DNA of 64,000 nucleotides from Paraburkholderia hospita (GTDB lineage: Bacteria > Pseudomonadota > Gammaproteobacteria > Burkholderiales > Burkholderiaceae): positions 3,100,001 to 3,164,000 of the forward strand of contig NZ_CP026106.1 of the NCBI RefSeq assembly GCF_002902965.1, read 5' to 3'. Position 1 is the first letter of the stretch. The number at the start of each line of letters is the position of its first letter. The notes under the pieces were generated by a model that had not been told where the DNA came from, ran no database searches, and saw nothing but the letters and a program-made list of their open reading frames with translations. Made by a program: the position numbers and the translations under genes. This document shows positions 8,551 through 16,900 of the stretch, one piece after another.

Positions 8551-10893
8551 ATGCCGACGAGCCTCACGTTGAAATGGCGCCGTGCGCTGCGTCGGCACGG
8601 CGAAGACACGTCGCGCCAGGACCAGCACTTCCTCGCGCTGCTGCTCGACGCATGGTCGAACCGCCGGCCGGTTGGCCCGTTTGGCTTCACTATCAGCGTC
8701 GCCACGGGGATCGGCGCGGGTGCGGCGAGCATCGCATTGCAAATGGCCCTGCGCGGGCCGGCGAGCGCGCCGTTCAGCGTGCAGGTCGCCGTCGGCGCGA
8801 CGGTGGGCGCCATCGCGATGATCGCGACGCGCCAGCGCTTCGCCGCGCAAAAAGCGCGACAGGCGGCGACCACGGCACTCGCCAGTTCGTTTCTCGATGC
8901 GAGCCGTGATTGCGTCAAGCTGCTCGACCTGCAAGGGCACATGCTGCGCATCAACGACTACGGCGCGACGCTGATGGAAGCGGCGTCGCCCGTGCAACTG
9001 GCGGGCGCGGACTGGCTCGGCTTCTGGAAAGGCGACGACAATGACGCCGCGACGGCCGCTTTCAGGAGCGCGCTGAACGGCACGCCCGCCTCGTTCCGCG
9101 GCAGTTGCACGACGACCACAGGTCAGCCGAAGTGGTGGGATTCGCAACTCATTCCCGTGAAAGACCATGCCGGTAAGGTCGTCGCCGTGGTCTGCGCATC
9201 GCTCGACATCACGAGCCAGACGCAACTGCTCCAGCAACTGCGCGCGAAAAGCGAGCTGATGTCGGAGATGGAAGCGCACGTCAAACTCGTGTTCTTCTCG
9301 TACAGCGCGAACTTCGAATATTTCCATTACATCACCGCGGGTTCATCGAACGTGTTCGGTATCGAGCCGGACGAGTTCATGCGCAATCCGAACGGCTGGC
9401 GCGAACTCGTCGTGCCGGAAGACCGTGCCGCGCTGCAGGCGGAGATGGTGCGCATCGTGGCCGAATCGACGGAAGGCCGCGCACAGTACCGGATCAGAAA
9501 AGCCGACGGCTCGGTGCGCTGGCTGCGCAGCACCGGCTACCCGGTGCTCGACGACAAAGGCAATGTGCTGCGCATCGTCGGCATCACGGAAGACGTCACA
9601 GTCGAGCAGGAGCGCATCGCGGAACTGGACCGCCTCGCCTACACCGATTCGCTCACGGGCCTCGCGAACCGCGCCGCGCTGCTGCGTGAAATCGAAAGCC
9701 GCTGTGCGGCGGGCAGGCCGTTCGGCCTGATGTTCGTCGATCTCGATCGCTTCAAGGTGCTCAACGACACGCTCGGCCATCTCGCCGCCGACCATCTGCT
9801 GCGCAACGTCGGCGGCATCATTCGCCGCTCGCTGCCGGGCGACGCGTATGTCGCGCGTCTGGGCGGCGACGAGTTCGCGGTGCTGATCGGCAGTGTGGTC
9901 GACAAGGCGGGGCTCGAAACACAGGCGAAGGCGCTGCTCGGCGGGCTGTCGGAAAACCGGCTGCAGGACAGCGCGGGCGCGTTCATCACGGCGTCGATCG
10001 GCATCTCGATCTACCCTGAGCATGGCAGCGGCCACGACGCGCTGCTGTCGAGCGCCGATGTCGCGATGTACGCGGCGAAGAAAACCGGCCGCAACGGCTA
10101 TCAGTTCGCGGGCAAGGAGGCGGCGCGGACCATCGGCGACTTCGAACTCGAGCGCGACGTGCCCGAGGCGCTGAAGACCAATCAGTTCTTCCTGCACTTC
10201 CAGACCATTCACGAGCCGCATTCGCTCGCGGTGCATAGCGCGGAAGCGCTGATCCGTTGGCAGCACCCCAGGCGGGGCAAGATTTCACCGGGCGATTTCA
10301 TTCCGCTGCTCGAAGAAACCGGCTTTGTCGAGGACGTCGGCGTCTGGGTACTCGACAACGCGCTGCGCCAGCTCGCCACGTGGCGTCAGGCGGGCTCGAT
10401 GAATCTGGGTGTGTCGGTGAACGTTTCGGCGCGGCAACTGGGCAGCGAGCAGATCGTGCGCGAGGTGGACCGCGCGCTCAAGCAGTTCGGCATTCCGCCT
10501 GGCAAGCTCGAAATCGAGCTGACGGAAACCGCGCTGATGAAGAACCCGAAGCAGGCGCAAAAGTCGATCGTCGAACTGAAGCGGCTCGGCGTGTGCATCG
10601 CCATCGACGATTTCGGCACCGGCTACTCGAGCCTCATGTATCTCGCCGATTTCGAGCCGCACACGCTGAAGATCGACCGGCATTTCACGTCGAAGATCGA
10701 GCACGATCCGACGACGCAAACCATCGTCGAAGGCGTCATCGGCCTTGCCCACAAGCTGGGTATCAAGGTGATCGCGGAAGGCGTCGAGGAAGCGGCGCAG
10801 CTCGATATTCTGCGCCAGGTGAACTGCGACTATGTGCAGGGCTATCTGCTCAGCCGGCCGCAGGCGCCCGAAGGACTGATCACACCGCCGTGA
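8551..10893 (+). CDS. membrane PAS-PAS-GGDEF-EAL cyclic-di-GMP turnover protein
   Basis: A 780-residue inner-membrane signalling enzyme that could both make and degrade c-di-GMP. Two hydrophobic helices (about 43-65 and 74-94) are followed by two PAS domains (about 110-225 and 235-350), a GGDEF domain (360-515) with an intact RLGGDEF near 439, and an EAL domain (525-775). The EAL side keeps EALIRW, VSVNVSARQL, ELTETAL, DDFGTGYSSL, LKIDR and AEGVE, so the metal and catalytic residues for phosphodiesterase are present. The inhibitory I-site RxxD is degraded: LPGD stands where it should be. ATG 8551 follows AAGGCGAG. It ends 13 nt from the convergent porin gene. Net activity cannot be read from sequence. 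Confidence 0.93.
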   Translation: MPTSLTLKWRRALRRHGEDTSRQDQHFLALLLDAWSNRRPVGPFGFTISVATGIGAGAASIALQMALRGPASAPFSVQVAVGATVGAIAMIATRQRFAAQKARQAATTALASSFLDASRDCVKLLDLQGHMLRINDYGATLMEAASPVQLAGADWLGFWKGDDNDAATAAFRSALNGTPASFRGSCTTTTGQPKWWDSQLIPVKDHAGKVVAVVCASLDITSQTQLLQQLRAKSELMSEMEAHVKLVFFSYSANFEYFHYITAGSSNVFGIEPDEFMRNPNGWRELVVPEDRAALQAEMVRIVAESTEGRAQYRIRKADGSVRWLRSTGYPVLDDKGNVLRIVGITEDVTVEQERIAELDRLAYTDSLTGLANRAALLREIESRCAAGRPFGLMFVDLDRFKVLNDTLGHLAADHLLRNVGGIIRRSLPGDAYVARLGGDEFAVLIGSVVDKAGLETQAKALLGGLSENRLQDSAGAFITASIGISIYPEHGSGHDALLSSADVAMYAAKKTGRNGYQFAGKEAARTIGDFELERDVPEALKTNQFFLHFQTIHEPHSLAVHSAEALIRWQHPRRGKISPGDFIPLLEETGFVEDVGVWVLDNALRQLATWRQAGSMNLGVSVNVSARQLGSEQIVREVDRALKQFGIPPGKLEIELTETALMKNPKQAQKSIVELKRLGVCIAIDDFGTGYSSLMYLADFEPHTLKIDRHFTSKIEHDPTTQTIVEGVIGLAHKLGIKVIAEGVEEAAQLDILRQVNCDYVQGYLLSRPQAPEGLITPP

Positions 10894-10906
10894 AACCGCG
10901 CGCTTG

Positions 10907-12013
10907 TCAGAACCTGTGCCGCAGGCCCGCGCCGATCAGCACCTGATTGTGGCTCGATGAAGGATCGGTCGTATTGATGACGGCCGGCGCGCCCGACGAC
11001 GAGCGCTGATAGATCGCCTCCAGATACGTGTCCGTGCGCTTCGAAAACTGATAGTCCGCCTGCACGCCGCCGTTGTGCCAGTGCGAGGTCGATCCCTTCG
11101 TGTACGTGTACGAGCCTGCGAGCGCAACCGTCGGCGTCAACTGATAGACGCCGTTGACTTCGTAGTTGGAAAAGCCGACGGACGGCGCCACGCCGCCCGT
11201 GTCGATCACGGTCACGCCAGTGAAGGTGGAGCGCGACCACGCCGCCGCCATCGTGAAGTCGCCGATCGCGTAGCTGATGCCGACGCCGTAGGTGTTCTGC
11301 GTCTGCACGGCGGCGTCGAATACACCGGTGGCGCTAGGCAGCACGACGGGCTCATACGCGCCCGTCGACGAATTGCCGCGCCCGTTCGCATGCAGATACG
11401 CGGCGCCCGCATTCAGCGCGCCCGCCTGGTAGTTCATGCCGAAGCTGTACGCACGGTTGTTCGCAAACTGCCCGGCCGTGTTAGAGAACGCGTACATGCC
11501 GCCGAGCGACAAGCCGCCGAACGACGGACTCGCATACTTGACCGAGTTCGCCGCGAGATAGGTGTTGTTCGCGTTGTCGTTGTCGAACGGATGGGCGAAC
11601 GCGGTGCCGCCCGTGCCGCCAGTCAGCGTGAACGGCGCGAAATAGTCGTGAACGAGGTCGTACTGATGGCCCAGCGTCAGCGTACCCGCCTGCTCGTTGC
11701 CGAGCCCGACGTAATACGGGTGGTCATTGAACATCTCGCCCGAGGTCACGGAAAAACCGCGTTCGAGCCGGAAGATCGCGCGATAACCGCCGCCCAGATC
11801 TTCGATACCCTGCAAGCCCCAATAGCTGCCGTCGACGAGACCCGACGTCGCCTTCCATTGAGAATGCCCGCCAGCGTTGCTGATGTATGCGAGGCCCGTG
11901 TCGAGCTCGCCGTACATCGTGACACTGCTTTGCGCGTGCGCGCCCGTGGCGAGCGAGAGGAGCGCGGCGCTCACGGCCGCTGCGACTTTCTTGTTGATCT
12001 TGTTCGCGGACAT
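10907..12013 (-). CDS. outer-membrane porin (Gram-negative porin family)
   Basis: Trimeric beta-barrel channel for small hydrophilic solutes; 368 residues. It has a signal peptide ending THA/AHAQ (ATGAHAQSSVTMYGELDTGLAY), the family N-terminal strand and constriction-loop signature (LERGFSVTSGEMFNDHPYYVGL), and the C-terminal phenylalanine (GLRHRF) needed for BAM-dependent assembly. The start is ATG 12013, which gives a normal signal peptide; the frame is open further upstream but without a ribosome site. It is convergent with the GGDEF-EAL gene and stands alone. Two other porins of the same family occur at 40619 and 58264. Confidence 0.93.
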   Translation of the reverse strand: MSANKINKKVAAAVSAALLSLATGAHAQSSVTMYGELDTGLAYISNAGGHSQWKATSGLVDGSYWGLQGIEDLGGGYRAIFRLERGFSVTSGEMFNDHPYYVGLGNEQAGTLTLGHQYDLVHDYFAPFTLTGGTGGTAFAHPFDNDNANNTYLAANSVKYASPSFGGLSLGGMYAFSNTAGQFANNRAYSFGMNYQAGALNAGAAYLHANGRGNSSTGAYEPVVLPSATGVFDAAVQTQNTYGVGISYAIGDFTMAAAWSRSTFTGVTVIDTGGVAPSVGFSNYEVNGVYQLTPTVALAGSYTYTKGSTSHWHNGGVQADYQFSKRTDTYLEAIYQRSSSGAPAVINTTDPSSSHNQVLIGAGLRHRF

Positions 12014-12408
12014 GCTTGGCTTCCCTGAGTTGAGTCGGTTTGGCCTTGGAAGGCGACCTTTTATAGGAACAACAGCCACACGCACAAGGGGAGCGGGTCG
12101 AACTTCGCGGAACCACTCCGTAAGCTAGATTACGAAATGCAAGTAAGTCCCATTATCAGATTCGCGCGAAACGGAAGTAAAGCGAAAACAGCGTGCCGCG
12201 CCGCAGTCGGCGCCGGGTATCGCGCCAGGGCACGCCAGGACGGGCCCGTCACGAAAGCGTACGCCCAATATCCGGCGCCCGGCGTTGTTTTCATGCGACG
12301 CCAGGCGCTCGTAATCGACACGACAGCGTCGGTTTTGAAAGCGGCGGCGCCGAACTCGGTGTTATCGGCGCGAGCGCGATTTACCTGAGTCAAATACCAG
12401 GAAAACCC

Positions 12409-12435
12409 TAAAGCATCAGGGGTCAATGCCGTTAA
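12409..12435 (+). promoter_or_regulatory. sigma-28 (FliA) promoter of the chemoreceptor gene
   Basis: TAAA, exactly 15 bp, then GCCGTTAA: perfect -35 and 7 of 8 at -10 against TAAA-N15-GCCGATAA. It lies about 50 nt before the start of a PAS chemoreceptor, the class of gene FliA normally drives. Nothing else is recognisable in the gap 12014-12486. Confidence 0.75.
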
Positions 12436-12486
12436 GCCTTACAGAACCATTCGGATGCGGAGGCATCCGGCAGTCCAAGGAACGTC

Positions 12487-14163
12487 ATGCGCAACAATCA
12501 GCCTGTCACCCAGAACGAGTACGACTACCCGCCTTCGCAGATGCTCGTTTCCGCAACCGACCTCAAAGGCAAGATCCAGTACTGCAATCCCGCCTTCATC
12601 GCCGTGTCCGGCTACAGCCGCGACGAACTGATCGGCCAGCCGCACAACCTGATTCGCCATCCCGACATGCCGGCCGAAGCCTTCGCCGACATGTGGACGA
12701 CGATCCGCGCCGGCCGCCCCTGGTCGGCGTTCGTCAAGAACCGCCGCAAGAACGGCGACCATTACTGGGTGCGCGCGAGCGTCACGCCCGTCGTCGAGAA
12801 CGGCACGCCCGTCGGCTACCTGAGCGTGCGCGTGAAGCCGGATCGCAACCAGATACGCGCGGCGGAAGCGCTCTACGCGAAGATGCGCGCGGGTGCGGCG
12901 CGCGGCGTGCGGCTGCATCAGGGCGAGGTCGTGCGCACGGGGCTGGTCGGCAAGCTGCACGCGTTGATGCGCCTGCCCGTCGCGATGCGCGCCACGATCG
13001 GCTACATGGTCGCGCCCGTCGCGCTGCTTGCAGCCGGCCTCGCGGCGTGGGGCGGCACGCCGCCGCTGCCGTTCTGGATCGCGTTCGGCGTGACGGCCGC
13101 GGTGAGCGGCGCTGCCGCGCAGTTGCTGTCGCGCCACCTCGGTCAGCCGGTCGATGCGATGGCGTCGTTCGCCACGCGCATGGCGGCAGGCGACCTGACC
13201 GCCGATCTGGCCATCGCGCGTCACGACGATCTCGGCGACGTGCTGCAGGCGCTCAACCAGCTGAAGGCGAACCTCGCCGCAATCGTCTCCGACGTGCGCG
13301 CGCAGATCGGCGGGATGCTCGACGCCGCACACGAAATCTCGACAGGCAATCTGGATCTCGCGCGCCGCACGGAAATGCAGGCGGCGTCGCTGGAAGAAAC
13401 GGCGGCGACGATGGAGCAACTGACGACCACCGTGCAAGCCAACGCCGACGCGACCGTGCGTGCGCTCGATCTCGTCAAGGATGCGCAATCGGCGGCGGCG
13501 ACGGGCGGCAAGGTCGCGCGGCAGGTCGAGCAGACGATGGCGGGCATCACCGAGGCATCGAAGCGCATCGCCGACATCACGGGCGTGATCGACGGCATTG
13601 CGTTCCAGACCAATATCCTCGCGCTCAATGCCGCCGTCGAAGCGGCGCGCGCGGGCGAGGCGGGCCGCTCGTTCGCCGTCGTCGCGAGCGAAGTGCGCAT
13701 GCTGGCGCAGCGTTGCGCGGCGTCCGCGAAGGAAATCAAGCAGGTGGTCGATACGACGGTGAACGAGGTGGCGCAAGGCACCGAACTCGTCGCGCGAACG
13801 ACGGCGCAGATGGCCGTGATCGATCAGGCGGTGGCGCGCGTGTCGTCGCTGATTGTCGAGGTGGCGAACGCGAGCAGCGAACAGGCCGACGGCATCGGCC
13901 AGGTCAATCAGGCCGTGTCGCATCTGGACAGCGCGACGCAGCAGAACGCCGCGATGGTCGAGCAGGCTGCGGCGACGGCGCAACGTCTCGCGGAACAGGC
14001 CGACGTGCTCGACGAAGCCGTGCGCCTGTTCACCGTCGCGGGCGCGCAGGACGCGGGCGGCGCGGCCAGCAAAGCCGCGCGCCCCGCGGCCAGGGCGTTG
14101 CGCAACCCGGCCGCGCCGGTTCACGTCGCGCGCGCTGCCGTCGACGAAGACGCTTTGGTCTGA
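12487..14163 (+). CDS. Aer-like methyl-accepting chemotaxis protein with N-terminal PAS domain
   Basis: Energy/redox taxis receptor of 558 residues. A PAS domain at about 15-120 ([20 protein letters not shown], then [17 protein letters not shown]) is the Aer type that binds FAD and needs no periplasmic sensor. Two hydrophobic segments follow at about 165-220, then a HAMP-like region ([15 protein letters not shown]) and the signalling domain with its hairpin tip [20 protein letters not shown] near 375 and [20 protein letters not shown] 12487 follows AAGGAA. It would couple through CheA/CheW, which are not in this window. It has its own FliA-type promoter and a terminator at 14278. Confidence 0.93.
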   Translation: MRNNQPVTQNEYDYPPSQMLVSATDLKGKIQYCNPAFIAVSGYSRDELIGQPHNLIRHPDMPAEAFADMWTTIRAGRPWSAFVKNRRKNGDHYWVRASVTPVVENGTPVGYLSVRVKPDRNQIRAAEALYAKMRAGAARGVRLHQGEVVRTGLVGKLHALMRLPVAMRATIGYMVAPVALLAAGLAAWGGTPPLPFWIAFGVTAAVSGAAAQLLSRHLGQPVDAMASFATRMAAGDLTADLAIARHDDLGDVLQALNQLKANLAAIVSDVRAQIGGMLDAAHEISTGNLDLARRTEMQAASLEETAATMEQLTTTVQANADATVRALDLVKDAQSAAATGGKVARQVEQTMAGITEASKRIADITGVIDGIAFQTNILALNAAVEAARAGEAGRSFAVVASEVRMLAQRCAASAKEIKQVVDTTVNEVAQGTELVARTTAQMAVIDQAVARVSSLIVEVANASSEQADGIGQVNQAVSHLDSATQQNAAMVEQAAATAQRLAEQADVLDEAVRLFTVAGAQDAGGAASKAARPAARALRNPAAPVHVARAAVDEDALV

Positions 14164-14277
14164 TGGATCATCGTTACTACCATCTCGACAGCGCGCATTT
14201 GTCCGATAAAGATACGTTCGTCAGCGCCCAGGATTGTGTACGGGCCGGCTGACCCGAGTAACAACGGCGTTTACGCG

Positions 14278-14309
14278 GCCCGCCCTCTTTTGGACGGGCT
14301 ATTTTTTTG
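14278..14309 (+). terminator. rho-independent terminator after the chemoreceptor gene
   Basis: Stem GCCCGCCC / GGACGGGC (one mismatch) with loop TCTTTT, followed by TATTTTTTT. The T-run is only on the plus strand, so it serves the chemoreceptor gene and not the convergent ogt. Confidence 0.75.
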
Positions 14310-14359
14310 GTGCGGCTCGTTCACGCTTTCCTTGCACGAAGACGCACCGCGAGACGCGT

Positions 14360-14881
14360 TCAACCGAACGCGAGCAATTCCAGCTGTTGCGGCGCTTTCG
14401 ACATCGGCCGCTCCAGCGTCAGCAGCGCTTCCTTCCGATGCAGCCCGCCCGCGTAGCCGGTCAGGTCGCCCGCGCTCGAAATCACGCGATGACACGGCAC
14501 GATGATCGATACGGGATTGCGCCCGTTGGCCGCGCCGACCGCGCGCGACGCGGAAAGCGGCAAGCCGAGCCGCCGCGCGATGCTGCCGTAGCTCGCCGTC
14601 TCGCCGTACGGAATCTGCACGAGCTGGTCCCACACGTCACGCTGGAACGCGCTGCCCAGCATTCTTAAAGGCACAGTGAACGCATGGCGCTCACCCGCGA
14701 AGTATTCGTCGAGCTGCTCGCGCGCCTGATGCAGCACGCGTGACGCGTTCGCAGCGGCAAGCGCGCCGTCGGCAGCCGGAAAATACTTCTGTCCGACGAA
14801 GTACACGCCCGTCAGTGCGTCGTCTTCGGCGCGCAGCAACATATCGCCCAGCGGGCTTGGCATCGACATGCATTGCTTCAT
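14360..14881 (-). CDS. ogt: methylated-DNA--protein-cysteine S-methyltransferase
   Basis: Suicide DNA repair protein that takes the methyl or alkyl group from O6-alkylguanine or O4-alkylthymine onto its own cysteine. The 173-residue protein carries the active site IIVPCHRVI (Cys about 140), the preceding helix-turn-helix SYGSIARRLGLP, the Asn hinge GAANGRNP and the C-terminal GYAGGLHRKEALLTLE. ATG 14881 has AGGAGG 4 nt upstream, which decides the start over an in-frame ATG at 14896. It stands alone and is of the Ogt/AGT length, without an Ada N-terminal domain. Confidence 0.95.
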   Translation of the reverse strand: MKQCMSMPSPLGDMLLRAEDDALTGVYFVGQKYFPAADGALAAANASRVLHQAREQLDEYFAGERHAFTVPLRMLGSAFQRDVWDQLVQIPYGETASYGSIARRLGLPLSASRAVGAANGRNPVSIIVPCHRVISSAGDLTGYAGGLHRKEALLTLERPMSKAPQQLELLAFG

Positions 14882-15306
14882 GACATCCTCCTGCATGGTC
14901 GAAGGCCGGGTGGCAAAATCAGCGCGGCCTTCTGAATGCGTCCACTGTATCGCACCGGCAAGCGGCGCTGCCTCCCGGATCTTGCTGATCGAAACCCATC
15001 ACACGCGCGCGTCACCGCAATGACAACGGGCAGACGTACACCGCGAACCTGCGCGAAACCCGTGCCTTGCACCGCCCAAAACCCGCGCGACACCCCTATC
15101 CGCTGCTACGCAAAAAAATCGCGGCACCCCGCCAGGAGCCGCGCCGGCCTTATATTTGCGTGCACCGCAGCGTCCCTTCGCTGCATCGCGCACGCCTCGC
15201 CCGCATAATCCGGGGAGTGTGAGCGCCACGCGACAGACGGCGCGCGGTACTGCCCTTACAATGCCTGTTCGGCAACGTTGTTCAATCACGCAAGAGGGAA
15301 TTTTCG
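14882..15306. other. divergent intergenic region, nothing recognised
   Basis: This 425-bp stretch holds the promoters of ogt (-) and of the small gene at 15307 (+). A TACAAT (15255-15260) could be a -10 for the latter, but no convincing -35 accompanies it. No ORF with a ribosome site, no long repeat and no RNA gene were seen. Confidence 0.4.
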
Positions 15307-15558
15307 ATGCGCACCACCGGGTCTTCCGGGGCAATGGCCCTGCTCACCGAGCACGACGACGCAACGGGTCGCGAACTGCGCACACTGCGCCTCGAATCGA
15401 CAGAAGACGGGAAAGGCATACTTCTGATCGAAGTCGATGAACGCAAGCCGGGCATTCACCGTGAAGTGCGTTATGAAATCACGCCTGCAGAACTGATCGC
15501 AGCCATCCGCGCGCATGGCGCCGAGCTACCGGGCGAGCAGCATAACCACCGTCAATAA
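15307..15558 (+). CDS. small conserved hypothetical protein (83 aa)
   Basis: Soluble, charged 83-residue protein: TGRELRTLRLESTEDGKGIL, then LIEVDERKPGIHREVRYEITPAELIAAIRAHG and a polar tail. It looks like a small beta-sheet followed by a helix, similar in style to short regulatory or binding proteins, but I do not recognise a named domain. ATG 15307 has GAGGGA upstream, and a strong terminator follows at 15592, so it is very likely a real monocistronic gene. There is no informative neighbour. Confidence 0.75.
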   Translation: MRTTGSSGAMALLTEHDDATGRELRTLRLESTEDGKGILLIEVDERKPGIHREVRYEITPAELIAAIRAHGAELPGEQHNHRQ

Positions 15559-15591
15559 TTCGCTGCAGTCATCAATGGCCATACGAAGAGT

Positions 15592-15632
15592 GCGCGGCGC
15601 AGGTTGAATCAGGCGCCGCGCCTCTTGTTTTT
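15592..15632 (+). terminator. rho-independent terminator
   Basis: Perfect 9-bp stem GCGCGGCGC / GCGCCGCGC with a 12-nt loop, followed by CTCTTGTTTTTTG. It ends the 83-residue protein gene. The rest of the gap to 15855 shows nothing else. Confidence 0.8.
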
Positions 15633-15855
15633 TGCGCAGTCACCATCATCTTTGACGCCTCGACGAACGTCGCATGGCGTTCACCGAGCGTACCAAAGCC
15701 TTTCCGCCGAAGACCGAGGCGACAGGCGCTTTTCCCGCATGTCGGCAATATCCGGACGCAAAACGCACCTCTCTTGCACGCGTTGAAAATGCGTCCATAA
15801 TCTTTTAGTTACTTCCAGTCGTCTTCGAGGCCGAAACGGTCACGAAAGTAAGCCG

Positions 15856-16845
15856 ATGCTACATGATCTCGTCGAGCAGTACGGGCCTGCTATCGTATTC
15901 GTCAATGTACTTGCCGCATCCATCGGGCTGCCCGTGCCCGCGATGCCCTCCCTCGTGCTATTCGGCGCGATGGCCGCGATGCATCCCGGTTCGGTCGGCG
16001 CGCAAGTGCTGCCTGTGCTGGTGCTCGCGGTGTTCGCCACGCTGATCGGCGACAGCGCGTGGTTCGCGGCGGGCCGCATCTACGGCGGCAACACGCTGAA
16101 AACGCTCTGCAAGCTGTCGCTGTCGCGCGACACCTGCGTGAAGAAGACCGAGCGCTTCTTCGGCCGCTGGGGCGTACGCGTGCTGGCCGTCGCGAAGTTC
16201 GTGCCGGGCCTGTCGATCGTCTCCATCCCGATGGCGGGCGCGATGGGCACGCCGTACCGCATGTTCCTCGCGTACGACAGCATCGGCGCGACCCTCTGGT
16301 CGGGTCTCGGCCTCGGGCTCGGCGTCGTGTTCGCGCAGCAGATCGACATGCTGTTCGCCGGCGCGAGCCGTCTGGGCAAGATGACGGCCGTGGTCGTCGT
16401 GGTGCTGCTGGCCACCTACTGCGCGTACCGCTGGTATCGGCGCCGTCAGCTGATCAAGAAGCTCGCCACGGCACGCATGGACGTCGACGAACTGTACGAC
16501 CTGATGCTCGACAAGCGCACGCCCGTGCTGTTCGACATCCGCTCGGAGGAAAAGCGCGCGCTCGATCCGTTCGTGATTCCCGGCTCGGTATTCGCGGATG
16601 AGCGCCAGCTCGGGGAAATCGTCGCGAAGTATCCGCACGACCAGAAGCTCGTGATCTATTGCTCCTGCCCGAACGAAGTGTCGGCGGCGTGGATGGCGAA
16701 GCAATTGGCGGACGCCGGCTTCAAGGACGTGATTCCGTTGCGTGGTGGCCTCGATGCGTGGCGCGACGCGGGCCGCCAGCTCGAACCGCTCGCCGAAGAG
16801 GCCGAGCCGACGCTCGATATCGGCATCACGCCGAAGACAGTCTGA
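15856..16845 (+). CDS. DedA family membrane protein fused to a rhodanese domain
   Basis: Fusion of 329 residues. Residues about 1-195 are a DedA/SNARE-associated (VTT) membrane domain with the family segments (IGLPVPAMPSLVLFGAMAA; FFGRWGVRVLAVAKFVPGLS; ISIPMAGAMGTPYRMFL style), a family implicated in lipid scrambling and envelope homeostasis. A basic linker (RWYRRRQLIKKLATARM) leads to a cytosolic rhodanese domain (about 215-310) with the loop IYCSCPNEVSAAWMA; the Cys there is the expected persulfide carrier. The next gene (16901) starts 55 nt downstream on the same strand and is a thioredoxin-reductase-like protein, so a shared sulfur/redox role at the membrane is possible. That link is inference. 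Confidence 0.92.
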   Translation: MLHDLVEQYGPAIVFVNVLAASIGLPVPAMPSLVLFGAMAAMHPGSVGAQVLPVLVLAVFATLIGDSAWFAAGRIYGGNTLKTLCKLSLSRDTCVKKTERFFGRWGVRVLAVAKFVPGLSIVSIPMAGAMGTPYRMFLAYDSIGATLWSGLGLGLGVVFAQQIDMLFAGASRLGKMTAVVVVVLLATYCAYRWYRRRQLIKKLATARMDVDELYDLMLDKRTPVLFDIRSEEKRALDPFVIPGSVFADERQLGEIVAKYPHDQKLVIYCSCPNEVSAAWMAKQLADAGFKDVIPLRGGLDAWRDAGRQLEPLAEEAEPTLDIGITPKTV

Positions 16846-16900
16846 ACCGACATTGGCTGCATGCCGCATCCGGCGCGCGGCAAAGCAAGGAGCAAAATCG

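Noticed and set aside
12439..14124. Long minus-strand frame opposite the chemoreceptor
   Set aside because: Arg/His-rich composition, no domain, no ribosome site; the chemoreceptor frame is unambiguous.
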